Assembly (NCBI GenBank): GCA_019359045.1
Contig: JAHHIA010000015.1
Location: 78,741-142,740, forward strand
DNA: 64,000 nucleotides
Direction: 5' to 3'
Origin: Scytolyngbya sp. HA4215-MV1
Lineage (GTDB): Bacteria > Cyanobacteriota > Cyanobacteriia > Leptolyngbyales > Leptolyngbyaceae
Shown here: positions 17,785 to 27,398 of the stretch, in pieces
Numbering within the stretch: the first letter of the stretch is position 1
Layout: every line of letters begins with the position of its first letter
The notes under the pieces: model-generated
What the model saw: only the letters and a program-made list of their open reading frames with translations
Databases searched by the model: none
What the model was told of the DNA's origin: nothing
Position numbers and translations under genes: made by a program

Positions 17785-19377
17785 TTAGAACTCCAGTCGC
17801 TTGTACTCTTCAACTCTCATCCTTTCTTCAGCGACTGAAGTTGCGGCAGGTCGGGCACGCTGCTCGGCCCATTTTCTAAGTCCAATTACCTGCTCAATCA
17901 TAGTTCTGGAAAGCGGTAGGGTAGACTTCACCGCAGCAATGATATCGAGTTGAGTAAATTCGCGATCTTGGGCGAATGCCTCATACATTGCTGCAATAAC
18001 TGCCTGCTCAATCTCTGCACCAGAGAAACTACAAACCACCTCTTCCTCTTTCACAGAGCCGTTCTCACCAGGAACGGCCATAAAAACTTTTGTTTCTGTC
18101 ATCTTTGCGAGTTGATCGAGATCAAATCGACCAATATCCTTACGCCGCTTCGACAGGTGAATTCTGAAAATTTCTTTCCGTTCTTCACAGGTTGGCAAAT
18201 CAACAAAGAAGATTTCATCGAAACGCCCTTTCCGGAGGAACTCACCTGGTAGACGATCGACCCGATTCGCGGTTGCCATCACAAAGACTGGTGAAGTCTT
18301 TTCCTGCATCCAGGTCAGAAAGGAACCAAAGATCCGGCTAGAGGTGCCACCATCCGAGTCAGCCGAACCAGCTCCACCCGCAAATGCCTTATCCAACTCA
18401 TCAATGAATAGAATCGCTGGCGAGATTGATTCAGCCGTTTTGAGTGCATTACGGAGATTTGCTTCCGATCGCCCCACCATAGAGCCATCGTAAACCCGTC
18501 CCATATCCAACCTCAGTAAGGGCAATCCCCACAAGCGGGATGTTGTCTTAGCAATCAAAGACTTACCGCAACCCGGCACCCCCAAAATTAGCATTCCTTT
18601 CGGCTGAGGCAAACCGTATTCTCTAGCCCGCTCAGTAAACGCATTCGATCGCTGTCTGAGCCAATGCTTGAGTTCTTCCAGCCCACCCACCGAATCCAGC
18701 GTTTCATCTTCCTCAATGTATTCCAGAATACCGTTCCGACGAATTAGCTGCTTTTTCTCAGAGAGAACAATATCAACTTCTTCCTCAGTCAAGCGTCCCG
18801 AAGTAACATGAGCTTTTCGATAAACTTTTTCTGCCTCATCCCGAGTCAGACCAAGAGCAGCCTTCAGAAGCTTCTCGCGCACCTCAGTACTAGGACGACG
18901 ATTGCGGGTCTGTTCCAATTGCTGAGACAAAACCTGATTCAGCTCCGACATGGTTGGTAGGGGATAGTCTAACACCACGACTTCCTTTTCCAACTCAATA
19001 GGAACATCCTGTACCGGAGACATCAGAACAATGCTCCGATGAGTCCCCTTAAAGCTTGCGACTGCATCTCGCAGCCAGCGCGTCACCGCTGGAGAACCAG
19101 TGAAAGGATGTAAATCTTTGAAAACAAAAAGGCTCGGTTCACGTTGGCGAATCACCCATTCTATCGCGGCTTCAGGGGAAACCGTGTTATGTTGGGTCGT
19201 GGTACGGGGCTGCCCGTACTCCACAATTCCGTGAGTAACCGTCCAAATAAACACCCGTCTCTGAGGCTTACCCTGAGCAATGGTTGCGATCGTCTGCTCA
19301 GCCCGCTCTTCTTCAGAGGTCACCAGGTAGATCAGAGGATACTGAGCCTGAATTAAGATACTAAGCTCTTCTTGCAT
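17785..19377 (-). CDS. ycf46: Ycf46-type AAA+ ATPase
   Basis: 530 residues. The N-terminal half (1-210) is a degenerate nucleotide-binding-like region starting MQEELSILIQAQYPLIYLVT. The C-terminal half is a canonical AAA module: Walker A GVPGCGKS (about residue 265), Walker B ILFIDELDKAF, sensor 1 FVMATANRVDRLP and arginine finger region FLRKGRFDEIFFVDLP. This layout is that of Ycf46, found in cyanobacteria and plastids and linked to photosynthetic performance in Synechocystis. Its substrate is unknown. It lies between ycf35 and a ribbon-helix-helix protein on the same strand. Confidence 0.9.
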   Translation of the reverse strand: MQEELSILIQAQYPLIYLVTSEEERAEQTIATIAQGKPQRRVFIWTVTHGIVEYGQPRTTTQHNTVSPEAAIEWVIRQREPSLFVFKDLHPFTGSPAVTRWLRDAVASFKGTHRSIVLMSPVQDVPIELEKEVVVLDYPLPTMSELNQVLSQQLEQTRNRRPSTEVREKLLKAALGLTRDEAEKVYRKAHVTSGRLTEEEVDIVLSEKKQLIRRNGILEYIEEDETLDSVGGLEELKHWLRQRSNAFTERAREYGLPQPKGMLILGVPGCGKSLIAKTTSRLWGLPLLRLDMGRVYDGSMVGRSEANLRNALKTAESISPAILFIDELDKAFAGGAGSADSDGGTSSRIFGSFLTWMQEKTSPVFVMATANRVDRLPGEFLRKGRFDEIFFVDLPTCEERKEIFRIHLSKRRKDIGRFDLDQLAKMTETKVFMAVPGENGSVKEEEVVCSFSGAEIEQAVIAAMYEAFAQDREFTQLDIIAAVKSTLPLSRTMIEQVIGLRKWAEQRARPAATSVAEERMRVEEYKRLEF

Positions 19378-19516
19378 AACTACCGACCTAACTTACAGAT
19401 AGCAACGGACATCGACTAGACTCCAGCCATGCTCAAAGGCACTCAAACAACAGCTTTACAATATCTGCCAGTTTTCCAATACTTGTGAGCAATTAAACCG
19501 CAAGTCTAATACAGAG

Positions 19517-19858
19517 CTAACAAGGAACCAACTCTTGCTCACCCTGTTGGTCGGGTGGATCAACGCTCTTTACTTTTTCCATGAGAAGGCTCTCATCCAA
19601 AACGCCAGGCTGCTTACCTAGCGCGACCATCTCACCTGACTGCAACACAACGGGGGCTGTACATTCGGGGCAACTATAAACCCTGTGACTCCGACCATGC
19701 GACTCAGCTTCTTCGACCACGTCAGGGTGAGACAGATAAAAGACGAGTGCCCGCTGAGCAATTTCAGACATCGGTTCAGAATCGACTGCTGCCCGAATTT
19801 TAAGTTGACGATGCAGCTCAGGAGGGAGATAAATTGTAACTTTTTGCTTATCTTGCAT
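19517..19858 (-). CDS. Ribbon-helix-helix protein with CxxC segment
   Basis: 113 residues. The N-terminal 45 form a ribbon-helix-helix, CopG/Arc-type, DNA-binding motif (KVTIYLPPELHRQLKIRAAV, then MSEIAQRALVFYL). A short segment with CPEC (about residue 68) and a C-terminal Cys suggest possible metal or disulfide chemistry, although a complete zinc ribbon is not present. It probably binds DNA as a dimer. It lies 140 bases upstream of ycf46 and could regulate it; that is inference from position. Confidence 0.75.
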   Translation of the reverse strand: MQDKQKVTIYLPPELHRQLKIRAAVDSEPMSEIAQRALVFYLSHPDVVEEAESHGRSHRVYSCPECTAPVVLQSGEMVALGKQPGVLDESLLMEKVKSVDPPDQQGEQELVPC

Positions 19859-20058
19859 AGGACTCTCAGTCTGGTCACCCGGGTATGTCTGCCAGAATAT
19901 CGACTACAAATCCAGCTGTCAAGCCATCAAGCTGTCATGACGTCAATATTGTTACATTGCTTAATATATTCGAATATAGAGTTTCCGGATTTGTTGTGCA
20001 AAGGGTGGTCTAGGAGGTTTAAGGTGCAAAAGCAATGAATCACTCAAGTAAGAGGCGC

Positions 20059-20559
20059 TCAGGCAATATCTGGTGGCAGATGTAAGTTTGAACCGAAGCC
20101 AGAGGGCTTCTGTGGCTGTGAAGTTGCTTGAATCTGGATTTGTACTAAGTTTTGCAAATCTTGACGACGAATTTCGGTACCTGTGGCTGTATTGCCAGGC
20201 GTCTCGAAGAATATGGTGCTGTCTACCCTCTCCATTGCCAACATCTGAAACAAAATGTGGGTAACAGGGGTGGGTAGCGCGATGAGTTGCGGATCTTGTA
20301 AAGGGCTGGGTCCTATCGTGACGTCTTTTAACGTCGGAAAAGCATAAATAATGTTTTTCTGAACATCGGGCTGAGTACGATTGCTAAGGGTCGTTAACAC
20401 CCAGTTCTGATCAAGGGTTTGTAACACATAATACTGAGAGTGGCGTAGTTGTTGGGCGAGTTGCTTCAGTACGGGCGCGATCGTCCTAACCAGTTGAGGC
20501 GTTACATCATCTTGAGGGGCATCATCGATGAGGACTTGAATTTGTTGGTCGAGATTCAT
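20059..20559 (-). CDS. Conserved cyanobacterial hypothetical protein
   Basis: 166 residues, no signal peptide or membrane segment. The N-terminus (MNLDQQIQVLIDDAPQDD) is acidic, the core is mixed alpha/beta, and the tail is Gln/Pro rich. I do not recognise a domain. The ATG at 20559 is followed upstream by a T-rich tract with no obvious Shine-Dalgarno. It is divergent from hetZ with 176 bases between, so the two could share a regulatory region. Confidence 0.7.
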   Translation of the reverse strand: MNLDQQIQVLIDDAPQDDVTPQLVRTIAPVLKQLAQQLRHSQYYVLQTLDQNWVLTTLSNRTQPDVQKNIIYAFPTLKDVTIGPSPLQDPQLIALPTPVTHILFQMLAMERVDSTIFFETPGNTATGTEIRRQDLQNLVQIQIQATSQPQKPSGFGSNLHLPPDIA

Positions 20560-20735
20560 TTTTTTTGTTTTTCTTTTGCGTATTTTTTTCTTAAAGATTG
20601 ACCTCTTTCAGAGCAGGGGATTCTTAAAGAGTTCCTACATACCATTCTGATTCAGGACTCGTTAGATATTTTTTTGAAATTCATGTGTTAGGGTTTTGTT
20701 AACGAATCATTATCTAGGGGGAGATCTGCCGAGAC

Positions 20736-21878
20736 GTGGAGGCAATCTTTCAGCTCTTATTCAGCGAGCTTGAGCTGTCAACAAATGCTTCTGAGCGGAA
20801 TTGTCGGGATGTCGCTGAACGGTTAGCGAAAGAAGTGTCCCGAATCTGCTTTGAAAGTAAACGTATTCAAGCCTCAGGAGAGGTTGAAAGTTGGTCTATT
20901 GCTCTTGCTCGTCACCGCCTCAAGCAATGCTTGCACTATTACGAATTAGGATCTCGTCGAGGTCGTATTGAATTACACAGTACCCTGAGCGCAGTTATTT
21001 ATCGTTACATTAGTCCAGCTCAGGTGCAATCAAGCTACCAGGCACGATTGACCTTGATTGAAGATTTTTTGCAAGGGTTTTATATGGAAGCGCTGAATGC
21101 GTTCCGTCGGGAAGCGCAGTTACCGCCCACCTATCGCCCGAAAACTTTGCTGGAATTGTCGGAGTATATGGCGTTTACCGAGCGGTATGGCAAACGTCGA
21201 ATTCCACTGCCAGGGCACCGGAGCCAGCAGCTCATTATTTTGAGAGCGCAGACGTTTTCGCAGCAACAACCCCTGGAAACGCTGGTTGACATTGAACGAG
21301 CGGCTGAGGGCACCACTCAGGAATCGGATCATGCCTGGGGGGCAGCTTCGATGCAACAGGTGCGCGAACAGATGGTTGCTCAGGAGCCAGAACCTGCCGA
21401 AGATACCCTGCGAAGCAAGGTGATTGCTGAGTTGATTGCTTATTTAGAAGAACGTAAGCAAAATGACTGTGCGGACTATTTCACTTTGCGCTTGCAAGAT
21501 TTGCCCGCAAGCGAGATTGAGTCAATTTTGGGACTCACCCCACGGCAACGAGATTATCTTCAGCAAAGGTTTAAATACCATTTGATTCGCTTTGCGCTGT
21601 CTCATCGGTGGGAACTGGTACACCAGTGGTTAGAGGCAGATTTGGAAAGAAATCTGGGGCTAACTCCACACCAGTGGGAGACTTTTCAAGCACAAATTGA
21701 ACCCCAACAGGTTAAGCTGCTTGAGTTGAAACAAAAGCGTTTGTCGGATTCTGCGATCGCCCAATCCCTCGGCTGCTCAGTTACCCAAGTGCAAAAGCAA
21801 TGGTTCAAACTCTTGGAGCAAGCCTGGAGTATTCGGAATTGTGTAGTATCCGGAGCAAGTAGATCTGGGGATGAATAG
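20736..21878 (+). CDS. hetZ: HetZ, developmental regulator
   Basis: 380 residues of the HetZ family, which in Anabaena is an early regulator of heterocyst differentiation and also occurs in filamentous cyanobacteria without heterocysts. Family features are visible: IFQLLFSELELST, CFESKRIQASGEVESW, LHSTLSAVIYRYISP, MAFTERYGKRRIPLPG, and the C-terminal helix-turn-helix-like region with LGLTPRQRDYLQQRFKYHLI and DSAIAQSLGCSVTQVQKQW. The start is GTG at 20736; an in-frame TAG lies seven codons upstream and GGGGGAG about 12 bases upstream. It is followed after 11 bases by patU, as in other filamentous species. Confidence 0.92.
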   Translation: MEAIFQLLFSELELSTNASERNCRDVAERLAKEVSRICFESKRIQASGEVESWSIALARHRLKQCLHYYELGSRRGRIELHSTLSAVIYRYISPAQVQSSYQARLTLIEDFLQGFYMEALNAFRREAQLPPTYRPKTLLELSEYMAFTERYGKRRIPLPGHRSQQLIILRAQTFSQQQPLETLVDIERAAEGTTQESDHAWGAASMQQVREQMVAQEPEPAEDTLRSKVIAELIAYLEERKQNDCADYFTLRLQDLPASEIESILGLTPRQRDYLQQRFKYHLIRFALSHRWELVHQWLEADLERNLGLTPHQWETFQAQIEPQQVKLLELKQKRLSDSAIAQSLGCSVTQVQKQWFKLLEQAWSIRNCVVSGASRSGDE

Positions 21879-21889
21879 AGGTTCATATC

Positions 21890-22993
21890 ATGAATGAAGA
21901 CTCAGACGCAATGCAACAAAGCTTCATCAGGCTCTTACAAGACCTGGCTTTGACGGATGTACCCCCAGGTACGGGGCAACCTGCTCCAGCTCAGAATATT
22001 GACGGAGTGTATCGAGACGATCCGGCTGTCGCAGCCTGGGATACTCTCGATTCTGAGGAGTTTGGTGTCTTTGCGAGTCAGATGGGACTGCATAACCTTC
22101 CCTTTCAGAGGGAACCACTACTTCAACCGGGAGAATTACCTGCTGTGCAAGACCGTTTTCACGCACTGTTGAAGCGTCGATTACAAACCGAAATTCAACG
22201 ACATCCACCCCTGTTCCCATGGGAAACAGAAATTACTGATTATGAAACCGAAAGCTTGGGTGTCTTGCAGATGGCTGACATGACTGAGCCTAGCCCTGTG
22301 CCCGTTGGAGCCTCGGCAAACCGTCAGCGACCTGTGTGGCTGACTCAGCTACAAAATTTGAATTTACCTGTCTCTTTACCAGAAACCGTTTTGGTGCAAC
22401 TGCTAGAGCGTTGTCAAGAAGCGGTACAGTCTTCTTTGCGAGAAGGCGCGAAGTTGGTTCGGGTAGTCGAGTCACTCTTCCCAGATCAATCTCAAAGTCT
22501 GAACCAATTGGCAGGACTGGTGATGGTTTCTCCTGCCAGATCGGGAGGCGCACTAGCCAGTACCGCTTTCCAGGGATCGGACTTTCCAACGAGTTACGAA
22601 GCAGCGGTTCCTGCTCAACAAATGGTGCTTTCATTGTTGGCAGCCCGAGAAATTATCGGCTCGTTGACGCTGTCTTTGTCGGCAAGTGCCCCAACGCTAG
22701 AGCGGCAATGGCTGACTGCCGCTGGCGTGCTCACCTTGCAAGCTGGGTATACCTTTGGACAGACTCCAGGACGTCTACAGATTCAGGGTACGCTGCCTTG
22801 TGGAGGACGTCTTAGCCTGAAAGCAGGTGAGGCTCATGCTTCTACACAGCGGACATCGCCAGGTGGCCTGAGTCTTGAGTTATTAGATTTGCCGACTAGC
22901 CAGACCTATTCGCTAGAAGTTGAGTTGCAGATTCCAGATCAAAATCCCCTCGTTTTTGCGATCGGGTTGGTGGATGAGCCGTCTCTAGCGTAA
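21890..22993 (+). CDS. patU: PatU family protein (HetZ partner)
   Basis: 367 residues. In Anabaena, patU homologues flank or follow hetZ and affect heterocyst pattern; elsewhere a single patU follows hetZ, as here. Visible features are an N-terminal acidic helix (SFIRLLQDLALTD), the PPLFPWETEITDYE motif (about 103-117), a Pro-rich linker, a helical WLTQLQNLNLPVSLPETVLVQLL region and a beta-rich C-terminal domain. No enzymatic motifs occur. The 11-base gap after hetZ supports an operon. The exact role in a non-Anabaena background is unknown. Confidence 0.85.
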   Translation: MNEDSDAMQQSFIRLLQDLALTDVPPGTGQPAPAQNIDGVYRDDPAVAAWDTLDSEEFGVFASQMGLHNLPFQREPLLQPGELPAVQDRFHALLKRRLQTEIQRHPPLFPWETEITDYETESLGVLQMADMTEPSPVPVGASANRQRPVWLTQLQNLNLPVSLPETVLVQLLERCQEAVQSSLREGAKLVRVVESLFPDQSQSLNQLAGLVMVSPARSGGALASTAFQGSDFPTSYEAAVPAQQMVLSLLAAREIIGSLTLSLSASAPTLERQWLTAAGVLTLQAGYTFGQTPGRLQIQGTLPCGGRLSLKAGEAHASTQRTSPGGLSLELLDLPTSQTYSLEVELQIPDQNPLVFAIGLVDEPSLA

Positions 22994-23505
22994 GCTGATG
23001 CGATCGCGATCCCATCAGCTTTTCAGTTACAGATTGGATCGATGGATAGTTTTTGCCCAAGATTGCTTTTGACATAGAAGGCACTGGCTAATTTGAGTGC
23101 CAGTCTTCGTGAATTGCATTACTGCAACCCATGTATCCGGATGACCATAAAACCGGAAATCTACTTGGGGGGCATTTGTGTTTTTTACAATCCCGATCGC
23201 GGCACTCATTCTATAACGGTCGCTAAGTCGCTGAGAATATCGGCATCCAAGGGGTGGTGACTGATCAATCAGGAGATCCACCCCTCCACTCCGTCCTAAT
23301 TCCACGGGTTATGGCGATATTTTTGATACCGAGCAGATGAGAATGACCAGGAGAGTTCGCATGAGCTAAAACAGTAGAGTGGGCAGAAGTGCCCTCCGAC
23401 TTAATCGCCCATCAAAAAATAGGGGTTACGCTGGATCGTCTCGAAACCTGAGCGTCCGGCTCTTTTCTGCCAACTCGTATTATTCCTCTGAAACTCCTTG
23501 GTGAT
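22994..23505. other. Intergenic stretch with a possible small minus-strand ORF
   Basis: The only candidate is a 60-codon minus-strand ORF at 23027-23209 (MSAAIGIVKNTNAP at its start, then QVDFRFYGHPDTW). Its composition looks protein-like, but no Shine-Dalgarno precedes it and I do not recognise it. The rest shows no structure. Confidence 0.35.
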
Positions 23506-25776
23506 ATGTCAAAATCCTCCGGAACTCGGCAGTTGCAAAATTCGGATCTTTTAGGGCAACTCCGACAGCGGATTGCAGCAATGCCGATACCAGAATCGGA
23601 GGATTCCATTCCTTTAAGGGTTTTAACCCAAGCCCTGGTTATTGTGGGGATCGTTGCAACCGATATGGTTGCTTCTACCCAAAACAGCTTTTGGGCGATC
23701 CCTGCTAGTGTTCTCGGTGCTGTCTGGAGTTGGTATCAACGGCGACAGCGCAATATGCCGACCAAGTTTTGTCTGGCGATTGGGATGTTGCTCACGTTGG
23801 CAGCATTTTTACTACGGCTGACTGGCGAGCTGAACGATACCCGTCTGGCACTGGCGGAACTCCTGATTCAGCTCCAGGTCTTGCATAGCTTTGATCTACC
23901 CCGTCGCAAAGATTTGGGCTATTCCATGGTGATCGGGCTAATTTTGTTGGGGGTTGCAGGAACGCTGAGCCAGACTTTATCGTTTGGGTTATTGTTGCTT
24001 TTGTTTTTGGCGATCGCTTTACCTGTTTTGGTGCTCGATTATCGCTCCCGTTTAGGACTAATCCCTCGCAATCTCAGGCTCAAAGGTTTGGGAGTTTCAC
24101 CAAAACAGTTCAGTATATTTTTGCTGGTGATTTTGGCAATGGGGTTGACGATTTTTGCCTTGCTTCCCCGATTTCCAGGATATCAGCTGCGAACCTTTCC
24201 AGTTAGTGCCCCGATCGAACTTCAGGATAAGTTTGACAATCGGCAAATTGTGAATCCGGGTTATGTCAACCCCGGTGGCACGGGGGCAGGTGGGGGGGGG
24301 ACTGCGGTTGGGCAAAGGCAGGGCAAAGGAGCCGGAAAGCTAGATGACACGTTCTACTACGGGTTCAATAGCCAAATTAATCAAAACTTGCGGGGCAAGC
24401 TCAAACCCCAGATTGTTATGCGAGTTCGCTCTCAAGCAGAAGGTTTTTGGCGAGTTCTGGCATTCGATCACTACACTGGTCAGGGTTGGGAATTTTCTCG
24501 GAACGATCAAGCTCAAAATTTGACCCGTTCTCGTTGGAGCTATCAATTTTTCTTACCCAGACCCGTCACGCTTAACAAAACTCGTGAAGTGGTTCAGACA
24601 TACACAGTCGTTGCTGATTTGCCCAATCTGCTCCCAGCCCTGGCGACGGCAAAGGAATTGTATTACCCCACCCAGGAGGTGGCGATCGATCCGGAAGGGG
24701 GACTGCGATCGCCAGTGCAACTGGTAGATGGGTTGACTTACACGGTTGTTTCTGAAGTTCCCTACCGCAATCGATCGATTCTTCGTACAGCGCCCACCCT
24801 TTATTCCGCCTCAATTCGCAAGTTTTATTTATCCGTTCCGCCAGAAATCGCGACAAAGGTTCGGCAGCAAACTGAGGAAATTTTGGCAAAATCACCGAAA
24901 CCCATTACTTCACCCTATGAACAGGCATTGTTTCTGACCCAGGTCTTGAAGCAACGGTATAGCCTCCAGGAAGAGGTTCCTTTTCTTGCTGACAATGAGG
25001 ATTTGGTCGAAGCCTTTTTGTTTAAGCAACGAGGAGGGTACGCCGATCATTTTTCAACTGTTTTGACTATCATGTTGCGTTCGATTGGTATTCCTGCACG
25101 GTTGGCGGTGGGTTTTGCCCCAGGCGATTTCAATCCCTTTACTGGGCTGTATGTGGTGCGTAACACAGATGCCTACGCTCTTACGGAAGTGTACTTTCCT
25201 AAATATGGTTGGTTCGCATTTGATCCAATTCCGGGTCATCCCCTCTTTCCACCTTCGATTGAGGAAGATCAGACCTTCACGGTATTGCGTAAGTTTTGGC
25301 AGTGGGTTGCTGGTTGGTTACCCTCCCCAGTGACAAGTGCGCTGGGCAGAGTCATCGATTTTGTCCTAAGTTGGGCAATTCGGGCGATTGGTGGAATCAT
25401 TGCCCTGTTCTCTTGGGGATGGATCGGGCTGTTTACCGGCTTGTTGGGGGGGATTGGTTTTGCGTTTGCATCCTGGCTCAGTTGGCAGGGGTGGCAACAA
25501 TGGCGACACTATCGCCGCCTAGCAAAATTGCCAGCGATGGAACGTCTTTATCAACAGATGTTGGAGCGTTTAGTGAGTTGGGGATTTCGCAAACATCCCA
25601 GCCAAACGCCTCTAGAGTATGCTCGACAGATGCAGAATCATCAGATTCCAGCCCATGCTGCCATTATTGATGAAATTTCGCGCGCCTATGTTCGCTGGCG
25701 CTATGGTGGCGAGCAACCCCTGGTCGATCGGCTACAAAAACGACTCCAAGAGCTGAAAAAGCAACCTCATCGCTAA
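23506..25776 (+). CDS. TgpA-like membrane transglutaminase-fold protein, catalytic residues substituted
   Basis: 756 residues. An N-terminal membrane domain (about 35-235, DUF3488-like) has several segments. A periplasmic transglutaminase-like core (about 430-590) follows, then a membrane segment near 620-670 and a DUF4129-like cytoplasmic tail (about 675-750). In active relatives the core reads GYC...HAW...FDP. Here the Cys site is Ala513 (RGGYADHFSTVL) and the His site is Tyr557 (NTDAYALTEVYF), while Asp573 (FAFDPIPG) remains. Classical cysteine catalysis is therefore unlikely. Its role may be binding or assembly at the envelope. The ATG follows CCTTGGTGAT, a weak Shine-Dalgarno. Confidence 0.88.
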   Translation: MSKSSGTRQLQNSDLLGQLRQRIAAMPIPESEDSIPLRVLTQALVIVGIVATDMVASTQNSFWAIPASVLGAVWSWYQRRQRNMPTKFCLAIGMLLTLAAFLLRLTGELNDTRLALAELLIQLQVLHSFDLPRRKDLGYSMVIGLILLGVAGTLSQTLSFGLLLLLFLAIALPVLVLDYRSRLGLIPRNLRLKGLGVSPKQFSIFLLVILAMGLTIFALLPRFPGYQLRTFPVSAPIELQDKFDNRQIVNPGYVNPGGTGAGGGGTAVGQRQGKGAGKLDDTFYYGFNSQINQNLRGKLKPQIVMRVRSQAEGFWRVLAFDHYTGQGWEFSRNDQAQNLTRSRWSYQFFLPRPVTLNKTREVVQTYTVVADLPNLLPALATAKELYYPTQEVAIDPEGGLRSPVQLVDGLTYTVVSEVPYRNRSILRTAPTLYSASIRKFYLSVPPEIATKVRQQTEEILAKSPKPITSPYEQALFLTQVLKQRYSLQEEVPFLADNEDLVEAFLFKQRGGYADHFSTVLTIMLRSIGIPARLAVGFAPGDFNPFTGLYVVRNTDAYALTEVYFPKYGWFAFDPIPGHPLFPPSIEEDQTFTVLRKFWQWVAGWLPSPVTSALGRVIDFVLSWAIRAIGGIIALFSWGWIGLFTGLLGGIGFAFASWLSWQGWQQWRHYRRLAKLPAMERLYQQMLERLVSWGFRKHPSQTPLEYARQMQNHQIPAHAAIIDEISRAYVRWRYGGEQPLVDRLQKRLQELKKQPHR

Positions 25777-25964
25777 GAGACCGTTCAACGGCTGTTGATT
25801 ATAGCGGTGAGTTACCAACTATTTCACTAATTCGGGTGATGCGCGGGCTGTTGGAGCCAAACTCCGTCAATATGTAGATTCCGCGAAGTTGTCTAAATTC
25901 CTATACACAGCGTTGTTTCACTCGATTAGGATTGAAACTTAGCCCAGGGTATTTGTGCCAGTTC

Positions 25965-26582
25965 ATGCCAGTATCTACACACTCCCCCCGTACAATTGCT
26001 GATCGGCAAGCTCCTGCATCGCTGATCAAAGGTAGCTTGGACATGCTGTTCAGCTCTCGTCAACTTTTGGCGGTTAGTGAACACAGACGGAGTGGGCTGA
26101 TTCTCTGTAAAGAACACCATGCCGAGTTTGCTGGACCTGGGGCAGCGGTAGGGAGCGAGGTTGAGCAAGACTATCAGGCTATCATTGCGATCGGCTCACC
26201 CAGTTTAGTCCCTGTCACCAATCATACTGATCGTCAGCGCGCTTATAGCCGTCGGATTCAGTGGGGCAGATGGCTCCATAAAATTGTGGATAATCCGGAC
26301 CCGATTCAGCGAGTAGAACGGCTCTTCTATAGCTTTGAAGAATTTTTTGGGTTTCAAGTGGCTGCCAATTTGCCCAATGCTGTACTAGCAAATTTGGTCG
26401 GTGTGTTGCCGCAAACCATCCAAATGCTGAGACAGCAATATCGTCTTACTGAACCTTCAGCTTTAGAGTACCGTGCAGGTGGTTTAGTCGGCTCTCGGAG
26501 TGAAACAGTCACTTTTCAATGCCAGGATGCAGCCATTTTGGCAGATCTTTGCCATTTGACGGAGTCTTCCAGATCGATTTAA
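25965..26582 (+). CDS. Conserved hypothetical protein upstream of rnc
   Basis: 205 residues from the ATG at 25965; a TTG at 25932 would add 11. The protein is soluble with no membrane segment. A C-terminal helical stretch (VAANLPNAVLANLVGVLPQT, then IQMLRQQYRL) looks like a helix-turn-helix, in the manner of Crp-type wings, but no effector domain is clear. It ends 54 bases before the rnc start on the same strand, suggesting co-transcription. Possible transcription factor; unproven. Confidence 0.65.
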   Translation: MPVSTHSPRTIADRQAPASLIKGSLDMLFSSRQLLAVSEHRRSGLILCKEHHAEFAGPGAAVGSEVEQDYQAIIAIGSPSLVPVTNHTDRQRAYSRRIQWGRWLHKIVDNPDPIQRVERLFYSFEEFFGFQVAANLPNAVLANLVGVLPQTIQMLRQQYRLTEPSALEYRAGGLVGSRSETVTFQCQDAAILADLCHLTESSRSI

Positions 26583-26635
26583 CAACTGCAGCGTTTAGGA
26601 TTGAGAGACGTTATGGTGATCGACAGTCTAAGACC

Positions 26636-27376
26636 ATGTCATCTCTCAGCTATCCCCCCCGTCAGCAGCAACTTCATCGACTTGTGCAAAAGTTGGGTGT
26701 CAGCGAAACGGCTTTGGTTCAGTGGACGCTGGTTGATCTGGCTTTAATTCATCCTTCTTTTTCGGCTGAAGGGAACTATGAGCAGCTAGAGTTTATCGGA
26801 GATGCGGTTCTGCGAGTGCTGGTTGCTGAATTTTTGTTTGAAACTTATCCTGAACTATCGGTTGGTGAATTTGCAGCAATCCGTTCTATCTTGGTGAGCG
26901 ATCGCACCCTGGCACAGCTAGCAGAAGGCTATAGACTCGATCACTACTTACTGATGTCTGAGAGTGCTTTAGCCGATCAGACAGGTAAACAAAGCCGTCT
27001 TGCCGATGCATTTGAAGCGCTAGTTGGGGCACTTTACCTGAGCACCCATACCTTGGCATTGATTCGCCCCTGGCTAGACTCACACTTACAACGGTTGACC
27101 ACAGAAATTCGGACTGATCCAGCGAGAAAAAATTACAAAGCAGCGTTGCAAGAATGGACTCAGGCACATTTCAAAAGTTTGCCAGAATACCGTGTGCAAG
27201 AAACTGGACAAATACACGGCGATGCCCATCGCTTTACTGCCGAAGTTTGGTTTCAAGAGAAATGCTTAGGGCAGGGAACGGGACGATCGATTAAGTTAGC
27301 TGAGCAAGCGGCGGCGCAATTCGCATTTCTCGCAATTCGGGAACAAGCATCTGCACATAGTCGTGAACAATCGTAA
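26636..27376 (+). CDS. rnc: Ribonuclease III
   Basis: Endonuclease that cuts double-stranded RNA in rRNA and mRNA processing. 246 residues from 26636 (MSSLSYPPRQQQ), the family's usual length; upstream frame to 26519 overlaps the previous gene and lacks similarity. The signature YEQLEFIGDAVL and RLADAFEALVGALYLS carry the acidic catalytic residues. A C-terminal double-stranded RNA-binding domain (about 170-240) holds NYKAALQEWTQAHF and AEQAAAQFAFLAI. It overlaps the possible GTG start of the next gene and is probably co-transcribed with it. Confidence 0.95.
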   Translation: MSSLSYPPRQQQLHRLVQKLGVSETALVQWTLVDLALIHPSFSAEGNYEQLEFIGDAVLRVLVAEFLFETYPELSVGEFAAIRSILVSDRTLAQLAEGYRLDHYLLMSESALADQTGKQSRLADAFEALVGALYLSTHTLALIRPWLDSHLQRLTTEIRTDPARKNYKAALQEWTQAHFKSLPEYRVQETGQIHGDAHRFTAEVWFQEKCLGQGTGRSIKLAEQAAAQFAFLAIREQASAHSREQS

Positions 27377-27398
27377 ACAAATTGAAGGTCGTATACCG

